Shown here: piece after piece, positions 54,503 to 63,817 of the stretch
Position numbering within the stretch: position 1 is the stretch's first letter
Layout of the letters: every line of letters starts with the position of its first letter
NCBI RefSeq assembly: GCF_000722635.1
Contig: NZ_JOKH01000002.1
Coordinates: 180,731 to 244,730 of the forward strand
Source: Endozoicomonas numazuensis
Lineage (GTDB): Bacteria > Pseudomonadota > Gammaproteobacteria > Pseudomonadales > Endozoicomonadaceae
Length of the DNA: 64,000 bases
Direction of reading: 5' to 3'
Notes under the pieces: model-generated
Seen by the model: the letters and a program-made list of their open reading frames with translations, nothing else
Databases searched by the model: none
What the model was told of the DNA's origin: nothing
Translations under genes and position numbers: made by a program

Positions 54503-55888
54503 ATGACCACACCCATCGCTGAAAGCAGCATTGCCAACCTGTTTTCCTCGAATAAAGATTATCTGGCCGAATACGACAGCCTGCCTGATGCTGAAAAGTA
54601 CCCTCAGGTCCTCAAGTGGATGAAGAGTGAGCCTCTACCATTTTTCGCACAACTCAGGACAGAACGCCCGATTCTGGTCACCCCGGAATGCACACTGGTA
54701 TCACATTTCACCGATGTGCGTGACATGCTGCAAATGCCAAAGATTTTTACGGTAGATCTCTATAAGCCAAAAATGGGCGTCACCGAAAAAGATCCCGGCT
54801 ACCTGATGGCACACGACGATGATGCCCTTCACTATCGTGAAAAATCCCTTATGCAGGGTATGCTGAATCGAAATGACCTGCCAGCCATTCGCAAGTTGAT
54901 AGCAGAATCCGGTGCTGACATTCTCAAGAATGCCAATAACCACATTGAGATCGTTAATCAATACTGTCGCATGGTCCCGGCCATACTGGTACAGGACTAT
55001 TTTGGCCTGGATGAAGTCGAAAAAGAGTCGCTGATCGAATGGTCTTTCTGGAACCAGTTTGATGTCTTCCATAACCAGCCTTTTGACCTGAACTCACCTG
55101 AGAAAAGCCAGCATATCGTCGATAAGCACAGCGAAGTCACCGTTAAATTACAGAGTTACATGACAAAAACCATGGTGCGTAAGCTGGCTATAGTGAAGTT
55201 GGATGAAACCAAGAACCTGCTCTTGATTGGCTGGCGTATTATCAAGGGTGTTATCAATAAACTCCTTGGAAAGAAAACGCCTGTTGCTAAAGACGACATT
55301 ATCAGTCGAATGCTGCGCAGTAGCTTTGCCGAGCAAGTCGACTTTGACCTGGTTCGCATAGGCGTCAATGCCGGCGGTTTGTTGATTGGTGCTATAGAAA
55401 CAACCTCACAGGCAGTGTCTCAAGTCATTGAATTCATTCTTGAGCGTCCAGAGCTGTTAAACAAGGCCAAAACCCTGGCGGCAGACTCCGACACCAAAGC
55501 GTTTGATGACCTCGTATGGGAAGCTCTGCGTTTTGTACCCATTAGTCCTTATATGTTCCGTCAGATGTCAGAAGATTATGAGCTGGCCAAGGGTACACCC
55601 CATGCTACTACAATCAAGAAAGGCACCAATGTTCTGGCTTTAACCCAGTCAGCTATGTTTGACCCATATGCCTACGACCAACCCGACACCTTCTCCCCGG
55701 GCAGAAACTTTTATCACAACTTTACCTTTGGCTTTGCTTCACACGACTGTCTGGGAAAATACATTGGTATGGAAATGATACCCGAAATGGTTAGGCAGGT
55801 TATGCTAATGCCTGGCATCAGCAGTGACGGAAGTATTGATTACAAGGACGGTCCATTCCCTGAACAGTACGAGCTTCAGTGGAAATAA
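54503..55888 (+). CDS. Cytochrome P450
   Basis: Heme-thiolate oxygenase. The heme loop FTFGFASHDCLGKYIG gives C416 as proximal ligand; the usual FGxGxHxC has Ala in place of the second Gly. The I-helix oxygen-activation motif GAIETT (E299-T300-T301) and the ExxR pair E340-R343 are present. No signal peptide or N-terminal anchor is seen, but a hydrophobic insertion near residues 235-260 (NLLLIGWRIIKGVINKLLG) may associate with membrane. AAAAGGA precedes the ATG. Its neighbours on both sides are diheme cytochromes of the same strand. No ferredoxin or reductase gene is present, so its electron donor is unclear, or it uses peroxide. Confidence 0.93.
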   Translation: MTTPIAESSIANLFSSNKDYLAEYDSLPDAEKYPQVLKWMKSEPLPFFAQLRTERPILVTPECTLVSHFTDVRDMLQMPKIFTVDLYKPKMGVTEKDPGYLMAHDDDALHYREKSLMQGMLNRNDLPAIRKLIAESGADILKNANNHIEIVNQYCRMVPAILVQDYFGLDEVEKESLIEWSFWNQFDVFHNQPFDLNSPEKSQHIVDKHSEVTVKLQSYMTKTMVRKLAIVKLDETKNLLLIGWRIIKGVINKLLGKKTPVAKDDIISRMLRSSFAEQVDFDLVRIGVNAGGLLIGAIETTSQAVSQVIEFILERPELLNKAKTLAADSDTKAFDDLVWEALRFVPISPYMFRQMSEDYELAKGTPHATTIKKGTNVLALTQSAMFDPYAYDQPDTFSPGRNFYHNFTFGFASHDCLGKYIGMEMIPEMVRQVMLMPGISSDGSIDYKDGPFPEQYELQWK

Positions 55889-55945
55889 CCCGACTTTGTT
55901 CATGCCGTATCACAGGGAAGTGATAGACAACGAGGATAATCAGGG

Positions 55946-57787
55946 ATGAAGCTTAATTTTTTCGGCATATTGATTCTGGCCATAGCCGCTGGCGCTTACT
56001 GGTTATTTAATGTCTATCTTGGCGGAGAACAGTTACACGCTCCTCCGCCTCCCCCTGTCGTACGTGACGTACCTGATGAATGGCCCGAAGCTCGACAAAA
56101 ACGACAGAGCGCTATTAATCAGCATCTGGATCAATACCAGGTAGCCTATCAACGCTTTGCCAATTTCCCGACCAGTGAAACCGACGGCATCCCCTTTATT
56201 ATCCTAAAACTGCTGCCTGTTGTTGCTCCTGAGTTCTGGGGTAAAGGCGATGACTTTCTTGAAGTCATGGGTCTCTTCCAGGATGAAAGACTGAAAGGCT
56301 CCCCCTTACCCCGAGGTATTGGCTTCAGTGGCTTATCTCGCACGGAACCCCTGGGTAATATCGATTATTCATCGTTTGCCTGCGGTGGATGCCATATTGG
56401 TCGGGTACGATTGCCTGACGGCTCTATTCAGTATTTGGATGGTGGCATTAATACCCAGTTCAACGTGATTGGTTTTAGAAAACGATTAACCCAGACACTC
56501 ACAAAGATCTATCAGGGCGAAACGGATCCGGAAAAGAAACAGACGATACTCACCGAAACCTTCTTGAATGCTCTGGAACAGAGTCAAACCAGCGACCCTC
56601 ATTTTTTCTATAAAAACTATCAGTTTGAGGGTCGTCACTTTGATGCAGAGTATGAAAAAGCCCAGATCACCCTATTCAGGCAGCAAGCTGCCACTGTGAT
56701 TCCTGATTTCGCCTCCCATGCAGAGCAGGTATACAAAGGCTGGGGCATTCTGGTGGATCGCCTCTACCCGGAAATTAAATCGGATATCATGTCCGGCTTT
56801 CCCGGAATGGAAGACGCTATAGCCTTTAATGCTGTTAACGCTTATTTCAATCTCCAACAGACTCCCGTTATCAGCTGGTTTGCACCTTTGGCCCTCCCCT
56901 CTGTTCCAGGGATTACCGACATCATGGCGGTCTGGTATCAGGATGCCCATGACCCACGCTGGAACGAAGAACAGTCGGACCTGATCAATGGTGGCGGTCA
57001 GTGGAATGGCCATATACCTCTGCCCATTTATAAGAACATCGCCGCCCAGCTGACCCTCGGGTTCGATAACATTGATATCAGGGTTTCAGCTTTTTCAGAA
57101 GAGCTATTAAAGAAACTTCCACCCGCGCCCTACCCTTTTGACGTGGATATTAGCCTGGCTAAAAAAGGTCAGAAACTGTTCACTGAAAATTGCGCCAGTT
57201 GCCACCAGCCCAATAATGGCAAAGTGTATAAGAGCCTTGGAACCAATATGGGACGGGCAAAAATTGCTGGGACTCTGATCACACTGGGAGCTAGAAGCAG
57301 CTTTACTTCCGATACCAACTGTTCCGTGACCACTGAGGTTGAAATGTACGGCAACACGGTAAAACCCTGTGCTGAATACAGAGGCGTTTCCTTAACTGGG
57401 AAAAGTCGTCTGGCCATGACCTCCCCCAAACTCCACGATGGCTATAATGCCCTGCCGCTGGTAGGAATATGGGCTCAGGCACCTTATCTTCACAATGGTT
57501 CTGTTCCTACCCTCTATCACTTGCTGATGCCAGGCACACGCCCTGACCGTTTTATGAAAGCACGCCTCGACTATGATCCGGTTAAAGTCGGATACTCCTG
57601 GCAGCCTGACCTGAAACCCTATCACGGCCAGGAAGAAGGCTACCTCTTCAAACCTGCCAGCTCCCCAGCCATCAGCAACAAGGGACACGATACTGACATT
57701 GTTGACGGTGAAAGAACTTACCGACTTGACTGGAGCAAGAATGAAGCAGGGGCGATGGCCATCATTGAGTATCTCAAGACACTTTGA
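55946..57787 (+). CDS. Diheme c-type cytochrome, RoxA/MauG superfamily (second of pair)
   Basis: An N-terminal hydrophobic segment (about residues 5-25) and a Pro-rich linker precede two heme sites: CGGCH (C146, C149, H150) and CASCH (C416, C419, H420). WAQAPYLHNGSVPTLYHLL matches the same motif in the first cytochrome, and both end in EYLKTL or EYIKTL. The chain is 613 residues and only distantly similar to the first over the rest, so this is an old duplication or two recruited paralogues. It starts 57 bases after the P450 stop and probably shares its transcript. Two extra Cys (NCSV and KPCAEY, near 458 and 476) could form a disulfide. Confidence 0.85.
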   Translation: MKLNFFGILILAIAAGAYWLFNVYLGGEQLHAPPPPPVVRDVPDEWPEARQKRQSAINQHLDQYQVAYQRFANFPTSETDGIPFIILKLLPVVAPEFWGKGDDFLEVMGLFQDERLKGSPLPRGIGFSGLSRTEPLGNIDYSSFACGGCHIGRVRLPDGSIQYLDGGINTQFNVIGFRKRLTQTLTKIYQGETDPEKKQTILTETFLNALEQSQTSDPHFFYKNYQFEGRHFDAEYEKAQITLFRQQAATVIPDFASHAEQVYKGWGILVDRLYPEIKSDIMSGFPGMEDAIAFNAVNAYFNLQQTPVISWFAPLALPSVPGITDIMAVWYQDAHDPRWNEEQSDLINGGGQWNGHIPLPIYKNIAAQLTLGFDNIDIRVSAFSEELLKKLPPAPYPFDVDISLAKKGQKLFTENCASCHQPNNGKVYKSLGTNMGRAKIAGTLITLGARSSFTSDTNCSVTTEVEMYGNTVKPCAEYRGVSLTGKSRLAMTSPKLHDGYNALPLVGIWAQAPYLHNGSVPTLYHLLMPGTRPDRFMKARLDYDPVKVGYSWQPDLKPYHGQEEGYLFKPASSPAISNKGHDTDIVDGERTYRLDWSKNEAGAMAIIEYLKTL

Positions 57788-57802
57788 ATGACTTCTGAGT
57801 AA

Positions 57803-57820
57803 GGGCAGCATAAGCTGCCC
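57803..57820 (+). terminator. Short hairpin after the cytochrome cluster
   Basis: GGGCAGC pairs exactly with GCTGCCC around ATAA, 16 bases after the stop. There is no T tract, so termination is only possible. Confidence 0.35.
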
Positions 57821-58046
57821 ATTACATAATGATGCACAGCCTCTCACCCATCCATCAGATAACAGACAGACCTTTCCAAGAGAAATCACCACCCTGTCGG
57901 ATAACAGGTATGCAGGGGAAAAATACTCTTTGCGACCCGCCCTTACAAAACACTTACTCTAAAGCGTAAATCTACATATACTGAACCGTCATCCAGAGAC
58001 TTTAAAATAACATTCTGATCTACCACACACAGCGAATTAAACAACA

Positions 58047-59951
58047 ATGCCCGCTCTGTTCAGTCGTCGGCGACAGCAACGGAATGACGATGACCTCCAG
58101 CTTGAAGAACGAGATTTAAGCTGGCTGGAAAAAGTCGCACGTGCTCCACATCAGGAGCCCTGGAGTGTCACCATATTACAGTACGCCTGGACCGCAGGCC
58201 CTGTAACGCTTCTGGCCGCTTTTGCTGGCTATTATATTGGCTACGGCACTATGATGCCGCTGGACAGAACCCTTTACTTCATTGGCTATTCCATTGTTGC
58301 CATTGGTATGGGTCTGTTCACCAAATTGATGTACAACGTGACACATGGGCGAAAAGTCAATAAAGACAAAAACAACCTCCTCAGTATCATAGACCGAATT
58401 CCTGAAATTATTTATATGGTCCGGGATCTGGCCCAGCGCAACATGGCTGAAGATGCACGACGCATTCATTCTGCTGGCATTCTGCTCCGAAAACTGGATC
58501 TTGGCCCTGAGTGGGTCTCTACCGCAGTAGAAGATATCACCGGCGATCCCAAGCTGGCCCGCAAAGCTGAACAGATTGAAATTTTTCGCCGGGCGGGTCT
58601 TTATCACAGAATGCGAGACATTGTTCATGAAGTGTCTGAAGAGACTGAGCGATATCATAAAGAACTCAAGGAGCTTCACCCCCGTATTGCCGAAGCCCTG
58701 AAAAGCCGACTTTCCGGTATTGTCGCAAGACCCCATGAAGGACAACCCAGAGAGCCTCTCTTTATTGAACGAATTCTTACCGCCAGTGAGCGAGACAATG
58801 AAGAATTAATGACACTCCACGATGTCGAAGAAATCCTGATACTGTGTTTTGAACTGATTTGCGGCCGGGAAATATCCTGGTTAAAAATAGAATATACCGG
58901 ACGCTGGGATCTGGCCAAGGCCCTGGACAAACTGGAAGAAGAACGCAATGATTTTCGTATCAGCCGGGCCAGGGTGTACTCCCGACTCAAGGCACTGACG
59001 ACCTGGCTGCATAATGTTGATGTCCAGAATGACATTATTACCGGTCACGGCCTCAGTCCTCAGAAGTTGCTGACTGCAGCCACTGAATCTCTCGACAACC
59101 TGAGCCTTCAGGTTCGACAGGCCAGAGACCTGACCCGTAAAACCGGCAAGCATGTCATGGCTCTGAACATCAAGCGCAAACAACTGGATAAAGCCATTCA
59201 GCTTTATAATGAAGCTCATCGCGCTTATCTCAAGCAGGGTCGTGACAGCGACAAACTCAAACGAGCCCTGAAGCACTGGCAAAAACTATCGACGCTTTAC
59301 CAGCAAAATCCGGCTGAAAACTTCAAGCGAAGCCTGACCATTTCAGAACAAAGCATTGAGCTGGATGATGACACCCGAATGGAAGTCGCCAACCGTCTGG
59401 AAGAGTTCCTGAAAGAATCCCGGTTACGCAGGGAAAGTTATCGAACCCACTCCCCTTTGTCGCCTGCCCAGAAAGATCTGACAGAAACTCGCGCCAGAGA
59501 AGTAGCCATCGAAGTGGCCACTATTCTTGACCCCTATATTCATCTGCATGACCCGCAAATTCAAAGAGCCATCGAAAGTTCCAATGCATCCAGTCTGGCT
59601 TTTCTTGAACCGGGCATGAGCGCCAAAACCAAGGCAACCCTGGGAGAAGCTCTGGCTGCGGATGTTGACAAAAATCTATCGGCCAGTGCAGAAAAGCTGG
59701 CTCAGAACCTGATTCGTTACTATCGAGTCCCTCTCAGTGAGCGAACCATCAATTTCCTGGTGCAAACCTATCAGGCTGATCTGGAAAGATTACAGTTTAT
59801 CGCCCAGTTCGAAAGCCCAATGAGTGCCCGCTATTCATTGGATAACATTTCCCCCATCGAAGTCCCACCCGCAAAAAACAATTGGCAAATTGACCTGTAT
59901 AACGCAAATAAAATCATCAGCAAATACAGCTCTGCTACTATTCATAGCTGA
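58047..59951 (+). CDS. Hypothetical membrane protein, two N-terminal helices and long helical domain
   Basis: I do not recognise a family. The first 35 residues are charged. Two transmembrane helices (about 46-68 and 76-95) are followed by some 540 residues of predominantly helical, charged sequence, with coiled-coil-like stretches (for example RARVYSRLKALTTWLHNVD and LDKAIQLYNEAHRAYLKQ). No catalytic motif stands out. It begins 259 bases after the second diheme cytochrome on the same strand, so it may or may not be linked to that cluster. Codon use looks like the neighbours, and the length makes a chance frame very unlikely. Confidence 0.85.
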   Translation: MPALFSRRRQQRNDDDLQLEERDLSWLEKVARAPHQEPWSVTILQYAWTAGPVTLLAAFAGYYIGYGTMMPLDRTLYFIGYSIVAIGMGLFTKLMYNVTHGRKVNKDKNNLLSIIDRIPEIIYMVRDLAQRNMAEDARRIHSAGILLRKLDLGPEWVSTAVEDITGDPKLARKAEQIEIFRRAGLYHRMRDIVHEVSEETERYHKELKELHPRIAEALKSRLSGIVARPHEGQPREPLFIERILTASERDNEELMTLHDVEEILILCFELICGREISWLKIEYTGRWDLAKALDKLEEERNDFRISRARVYSRLKALTTWLHNVDVQNDIITGHGLSPQKLLTAATESLDNLSLQVRQARDLTRKTGKHVMALNIKRKQLDKAIQLYNEAHRAYLKQGRDSDKLKRALKHWQKLSTLYQQNPAENFKRSLTISEQSIELDDDTRMEVANRLEEFLKESRLRRESYRTHSPLSPAQKDLTETRAREVAIEVATILDPYIHLHDPQIQRAIESSNASSLAFLEPGMSAKTKATLGEALAADVDKNLSASAEKLAQNLIRYYRVPLSERTINFLVQTYQADLERLQFIAQFESPMSARYSLDNISPIEVPPAKNNWQIDLYNANKIISKYSSATIHS

Positions 59952-60143
59952 CCAACTTCACTCGGCGACATTCAAACCAACCGGGTGATTTCTTTCCATT
60001 GACTGATCGAAAACACTGATAGGTAGTTATTACAGATATCAGTTTTTCTTATACCCTTTGTTCTAATTCATGAACAGATCGTTTCGTTTTTACACAGTAT
60101 ATCTATCTAATTTCTTACATATTAACCATTTTTTTCTCTGTTT

Positions 60144-60164
60144 ATCCCTTGCAAGACAAGGGAT
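60144..60164. promoter_or_regulatory. Palindrome upstream of the FNR-like box
   Basis: ATCCCTTG and CAAGGGAT are exact inverted copies around a five-base centre, 12 bases before the FNR-like box. It could be an operator or part of a terminator for the gene upstream. Confidence 0.4.
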
Positions 60165-60175
60165 TTCATGCGTTT

Positions 60176-60189
60176 TTGATAAAGGTCAA
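60176..60189. promoter_or_regulatory. FNR/ANR-like box for cydABX
   Basis: TTGAT-AAAG-GTCAA matches the FNR consensus TTGAT-N4-ATCAA at nine of ten positions. Oxygen-responsive control of cytochrome bd by FNR/ANR is well established, so the position fits. The downstream -10 is not obvious. Confidence 0.6.
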
Positions 60190-60451
60190 ATTTTGCGTCT
60201 TACCGAAGTTCAGATATGTAACAAATCGGGGTAACATATGCACAATCTGATTAACCAGCCATAGATTGATCCACACCCATCCAAGATCCGTATAAACGGA
60301 CTCATCGTCGCGCCTGCTATATACATACATTCCAAATGTATTTCTTATACTGAACGCGCGGGTACTGCAGTACAAAGGACCTCTGTGGCAGCACATTTAT
60401 TCTGATTTCCAGTACGGATCTGATTTCACACTGTCATTAACGAGGAGCACC

Positions 60452-62026
60452 ATGATTCCAGAAGAAATCATTGACCTATCGCGATTTCAATTCGCGATGA
60501 CGGCACTCTACCACTTCCTTTTTGTTCCACTCACCCTGGGCATGACTTTCATGCTGGCGATCATGGAGTCGGTCTATGTCATGACTGGCAAACAGGTCTA
60601 CAGGGATATGACCAGGTTCTGGGGGAAATTATTCGGCATTAACTTTGCACTCGGTGTAGCAACCGGGCTGACCATGGAATTCCAGTTCGGCACTAACTGG
60701 TCATTCTACTCCTACTATGTTGGGGACATCTTTGGCGCCCCGCTGGCCATTGAAGCCCTGATGGCCTTCTTCCTAGAGTCGACATTCGTCGGTATGTTCT
60801 TCTTTGGCTGGGACCGACTCAGCAAGGTCCAGCATCTGACCTGTACCTGGCTAATGGCCATTGGTACTAACCTGTCAGCCATGTGGATTCTGATTGCCAA
60901 CGCCTGGATGCAAAACCCGGTAGGCGCAGAGTTCAACTTTGAAACCATGCGCATGGAAATGACCAGCTTTGCAGACCTGATTCTGAATCCGGTTGCCCAG
61001 GTCAAATTCATTCACACCGTATCTGCTGGTTACACCACCGGAGCCATTTTTGTACTGTCTATCAGTGCCTGGTACCTGCTGAAAGGACGCGACATCGGTT
61101 TTGCCCGTCGCTCCTTTGCGGTAGCGGCTGGTTTTGGTTTGGCTGCCATTCTGTCCACTATTCTGCTGGGTGATGAGTCCGGTTATGAACTGGGCGATGT
61201 ACAGGAAGTTAAACTCGCAGCGATTGAAGCTGAATGGCAAACGGAACCTGCACCCGCCTCGTTTACTGTCATAGGCCTGCCGAATCAGGAAGAACAGAGA
61301 ACCGACTACGCAGTTAAAATCCCGTACGCCATGGGCATTATTGCGACCCGCTCTCTGGACACGGAAGTACTGGGCATCAAAGATTTGATCGACAACAAAG
61401 TTGAGAGAATCAACAGCGGTATTAAAGCTTACGAACTGCTTGATAAACTCAAGAACGGTCAAGACACCCCTGAAAACCGCCACGCCTTTGAAAAAGTGGT
61501 GGACGATCTGGGCTACGGTCTATTACTCAGCCGTTACACTGACGACATCCCTAACGCGACCCCGGAAATGATTCAACAGGCTGCTGAAGACGCCATCCCA
61601 ACTGTATGGCCTCTGTTCTTCGCTTTCAGAATCATGGTGGCCTGTGGTGTGCTGATGCTACTACTGTTTTTGGCTGCCTTCTACAAAACAGCTCGCAGAT
61701 CGGAATACAAGAGTCCAAAATTCCTTAAGCTCTGCTTCTTTGCCCTGCCTCTGCCATTTATTGCCAGTGAAATGGGCTGGTTTGTAGCCGAATTTGGACG
61801 TCAGCCATGGTCTATTTCCGGTATTTTACCCACCTACCTGTCAGCATCCACTCGAACCGAAATGGATCTCTGGATGAGTATCATCGGATTTGCAGCCTTC
61901 TATACCGTATTCCTGGTGATAGAAATGTACCTGATGATCAAATACGCCCGCAAAGGCCCCAGCAGCCTTCATACAGGTCGCTATCATTTTGAACGTAATC
62001 GCACCGGCGATATGGCTCAGGCATAA
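60452..62026 (+). CDS. cydA: Cytochrome bd ubiquinol oxidase subunit I
   Basis: Large subunit of the high-affinity quinol oxidase; carries hemes b558, b595 and d in the inner membrane. [19 protein letters not shown] includes the heme ligand H21, [22 protein letters not shown] is nearly identical to E. coli, and [12 protein letters not shown] is the late signature. The quinol loop is the long form (it contains [17 protein letters not shown]), as in E. coli. Length 524 against 522. GAGGAG precedes the ATG. It reads straight into cydB, 12 bases later. Confidence 0.98.
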   Translation: MIPEEIIDLSRFQFAMTALYHFLFVPLTLGMTFMLAIMESVYVMTGKQVYRDMTRFWGKLFGINFALGVATGLTMEFQFGTNWSFYSYYVGDIFGAPLAIEALMAFFLESTFVGMFFFGWDRLSKVQHLTCTWLMAIGTNLSAMWILIANAWMQNPVGAEFNFETMRMEMTSFADLILNPVAQVKFIHTVSAGYTTGAIFVLSISAWYLLKGRDIGFARRSFAVAAGFGLAAILSTILLGDESGYELGDVQEVKLAAIEAEWQTEPAPASFTVIGLPNQEEQRTDYAVKIPYAMGIIATRSLDTEVLGIKDLIDNKVERINSGIKAYELLDKLKNGQDTPENRHAFEKVVDDLGYGLLLSRYTDDIPNATPEMIQQAAEDAIPTVWPLFFAFRIMVACGVLMLLLFLAAFYKTARRSEYKSPKFLKLCFFALPLPFIASEMGWFVAEFGRQPWSISGILPTYLSASTRTEMDLWMSIIGFAAFYTVFLVIEMYLMIKYARKGPSSLHTGRYHFERNRTGDMAQA

Positions 62027-62038
62027 CAGGAGGTCACT

Positions 62039-63172
62039 ATGGATTACGAAGTTCTCAAATTTATCTGGTGGGTTCTGATCGGTGTATTGTTCATAGGCTT
62101 TGCCATTATGGACGGTTACGATCTGGGCACCGCAAACCTGCTACCTTTCATGAGCAAAACCGACGACGAACGTCGCATCATGATTAATGCGGTAGCCCCC
62201 CACTGGGACGGCAATCAGGTTTGGCTGATTACTGCCGGCGGCGCACTCTTTGCTGCCTGGCCTATCGTATATGCCACTGCATTCTCTGGCTTTTACTGGG
62301 CCATGCTACTGGTATTGTTTTCATTAATCGGACGACCACTGGCTTTTGATTATCGTTCAAAGGTCAACCCGGAACACCGTAAATTCTGTGACTGGGGACT
62401 GTTTATCAGCGGTATCATTCCCTCTCTGGTCTTCGGTGTTGCCTTTGGCAACCTGTTCCTGGGCTTTGGCTTTGATCTGGACGACACCATGCGTTCAAGC
62501 TTCACTCAGGGCTTCTTCTCACTGCTGAACCCCTTTGCCTTGCTCTGTGGTGTTGTCAGCATTGCGATGCTGACCATGCAGGGAGCTGTTTGGCAAAGTA
62601 TGCGCTCCGGCTCCCCTATCAAGGAGCGCGCCGCCACAGTCTCTCGCTTATCAGCACTGGTCACCCTCGTGACATTTGCTCTTGCCGGTGTCTGGGTAGC
62701 GAACCTGCCAGGTTATGAAGTAGTCAGTGGTCTGGTGATTGACGGCCCTGCCAACCCTCTGAACAAAACCGTTCAAGTGGCAGACGCAGGTGCCTGGCTG
62801 ATTAACTACACCAAATACCCTATCATGCTGATTGCACCCATCATGGGCTTTGCTGGCGCTATCGGAGTTTTCCTGACAGCGAACAGCCGACTCCATGGTT
62901 TGACCTTTGCTTGCAGCTCCATGACTCAAGCAGGCGTTATCATGACAGCCGGGTTTTCACTGTTTCCGTTCATTCTGCCTTCCAGCACCAATCCAAGTGT
63001 CAGCCTGACCCTTTGGGATGCTGTTTCCAGTCATCTGACTCTGGGCATCATGACAGTGGTGGCGTTTATATTTGTGCCGACCATTTTGATCTATACCAGC
63101 TGGTGTTTCTACAAAATGTGGGGACGCATGACTGCAGAACACATTAACGAAAATTCTCACTCACTGTACTAA
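62039..63172 (+). CDS. cydB: Cytochrome bd ubiquinol oxidase subunit II
   Basis: Second membrane subunit of cytochrome bd. YEVLKFIWWVLIGVLFIGFAIMDGYDLG and VAPHWDGNQVWLITAGGALFAAWP are diagnostic. Length 377 is typical, with about nine helices. AGGAGG lies a few bases before the ATG, within the short cydA-cydB gap. The small subunit cydX follows 12 bases on. Confidence 0.98.
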   Translation: MDYEVLKFIWWVLIGVLFIGFAIMDGYDLGTANLLPFMSKTDDERRIMINAVAPHWDGNQVWLITAGGALFAAWPIVYATAFSGFYWAMLLVLFSLIGRPLAFDYRSKVNPEHRKFCDWGLFISGIIPSLVFGVAFGNLFLGFGFDLDDTMRSSFTQGFFSLLNPFALLCGVVSIAMLTMQGAVWQSMRSGSPIKERAATVSRLSALVTLVTFALAGVWVANLPGYEVVSGLVIDGPANPLNKTVQVADAGAWLINYTKYPIMLIAPIMGFAGAIGVFLTANSRLHGLTFACSSMTQAGVIMTAGFSLFPFILPSSTNPSVSLTLWDAVSSHLTLGIMTVVAFIFVPTILIYTSWCFYKMWGRMTAEHINENSHSLY

Positions 63173-63184
63173 GGAGGTCAGACT

Positions 63185-63307
63185 ATGTGGTATTTTGCTT
63201 GGATTCTCGGCGTATTGCTGGCCTGTGCCTTCGGCATCATCAATGTCATGTGGTATGAGTTTCATGAGATGGACTTCGACACGGATACCAACGACTTAGA
63301 GGATTGA
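63185..63307 (+). CDS. cydX: Cytochrome bd oxidase small subunit CydX
   Basis: A 40-residue single-helix protein starting MWYFAWILGVLLACAFGIIN, nearly identical to the E. coli CydX N-terminus (MWYFAWILGTLLACSFGV). It stabilises the hemes of the bd oxidase. AAGGAGG lies seven bases before the ATG, and it follows cydB by 12 bases. The acidic tail ending in TDTNDLED differs from E. coli, as is usual for this subunit. No ybgE gene follows. Confidence 0.95.
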   Translation: MWYFAWILGVLLACAFGIINVMWYEFHEMDFDTDTNDLED

Positions 63308-63316
63308 CGCTGGTCT

Positions 63317-63343
63317 TTGGGGACCAATTTTCCTGGTCCCCAA
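63317..63343 (+). terminator. Hairpin after cydX
   Basis: TTGGGGACCA pairs exactly with TGGTCCCCAA over seven bases, ten bases after the cydX stop. An A run, not a T run, follows, so it may stabilise the 3' end and not terminate by itself. Confidence 0.5.
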
Positions 63344-63448
63344 GCTCAAAAAATCGGGTTTAATCGTACCCAATGGTGAGCAAAAATTCCTTTCTGAAGG
63401 GCATTCCCTGCCCGACTATTTTTAGTCCCCAAAAACCTGATGCAAAAA

Positions 63449-63817
63449 CTATTGGATCAGCCAGTCTCTGGTCAAAGCGAACAGAGAGGATTTTAGCTGA
63501 TACAACTGTTCAATCATCAGGCTTGTTGGGAACAACTCCTCAGGCAACTGAATATTGATTCCCAGCCCCACAACATCTATCCCTGAACACCCGCAGCGTT
63601 TCACCAGATCAACCACCGCATCATGGTGATCGATATCCGGTGCGCCATCGGTAATCATCAGGATCAGACGCCTCTCGGCGTTTGACTGACAAATCTGATG
63701 CACTGTATGCCACAATCCTGAGGCCATGGGTGTTGAATCATGGCTATCCAAAGCAGAGAGTATTTCTGCAACTCCCAGGTCAGCCTCCTTGCCTGAAGAG
63801 GGTGTCTTAAAAGCCAA
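63449..63817 (-). pseudogene. C-terminal fragment of a CobT-like VWA-domain protein
   Basis: The 122-residue frame contains RRLILMITDGAPDIDHHDAV and GIDVVGLGI, then LKSSLFALTRDWLIQ at the end. These are the second half of a von Willebrand A domain of the type found at the C-terminus of CobT-related proteins. The MIDAS DxSxS motif that should come earlier is missing. The frame is closed by a TGA just upstream of its TTG start, and no ribosome site is seen. It is most likely the remnant of a larger gene whose 5' part was lost. It faces cydX tail to tail. Confidence 0.6.

Larger units (their letters stand above)
59952..60451. other. Regulatory spacer before cydA, 500 bases
   Basis: No gene. AT-rich DNA with a perfect 8-bp-arm palindrome (60144-60164) and an FNR/ANR-like box (60176-60189). 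The long untranslated region to the cydA start (about 230 bases from the expected transcription start) suggests further control. Confidence 0.6.
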
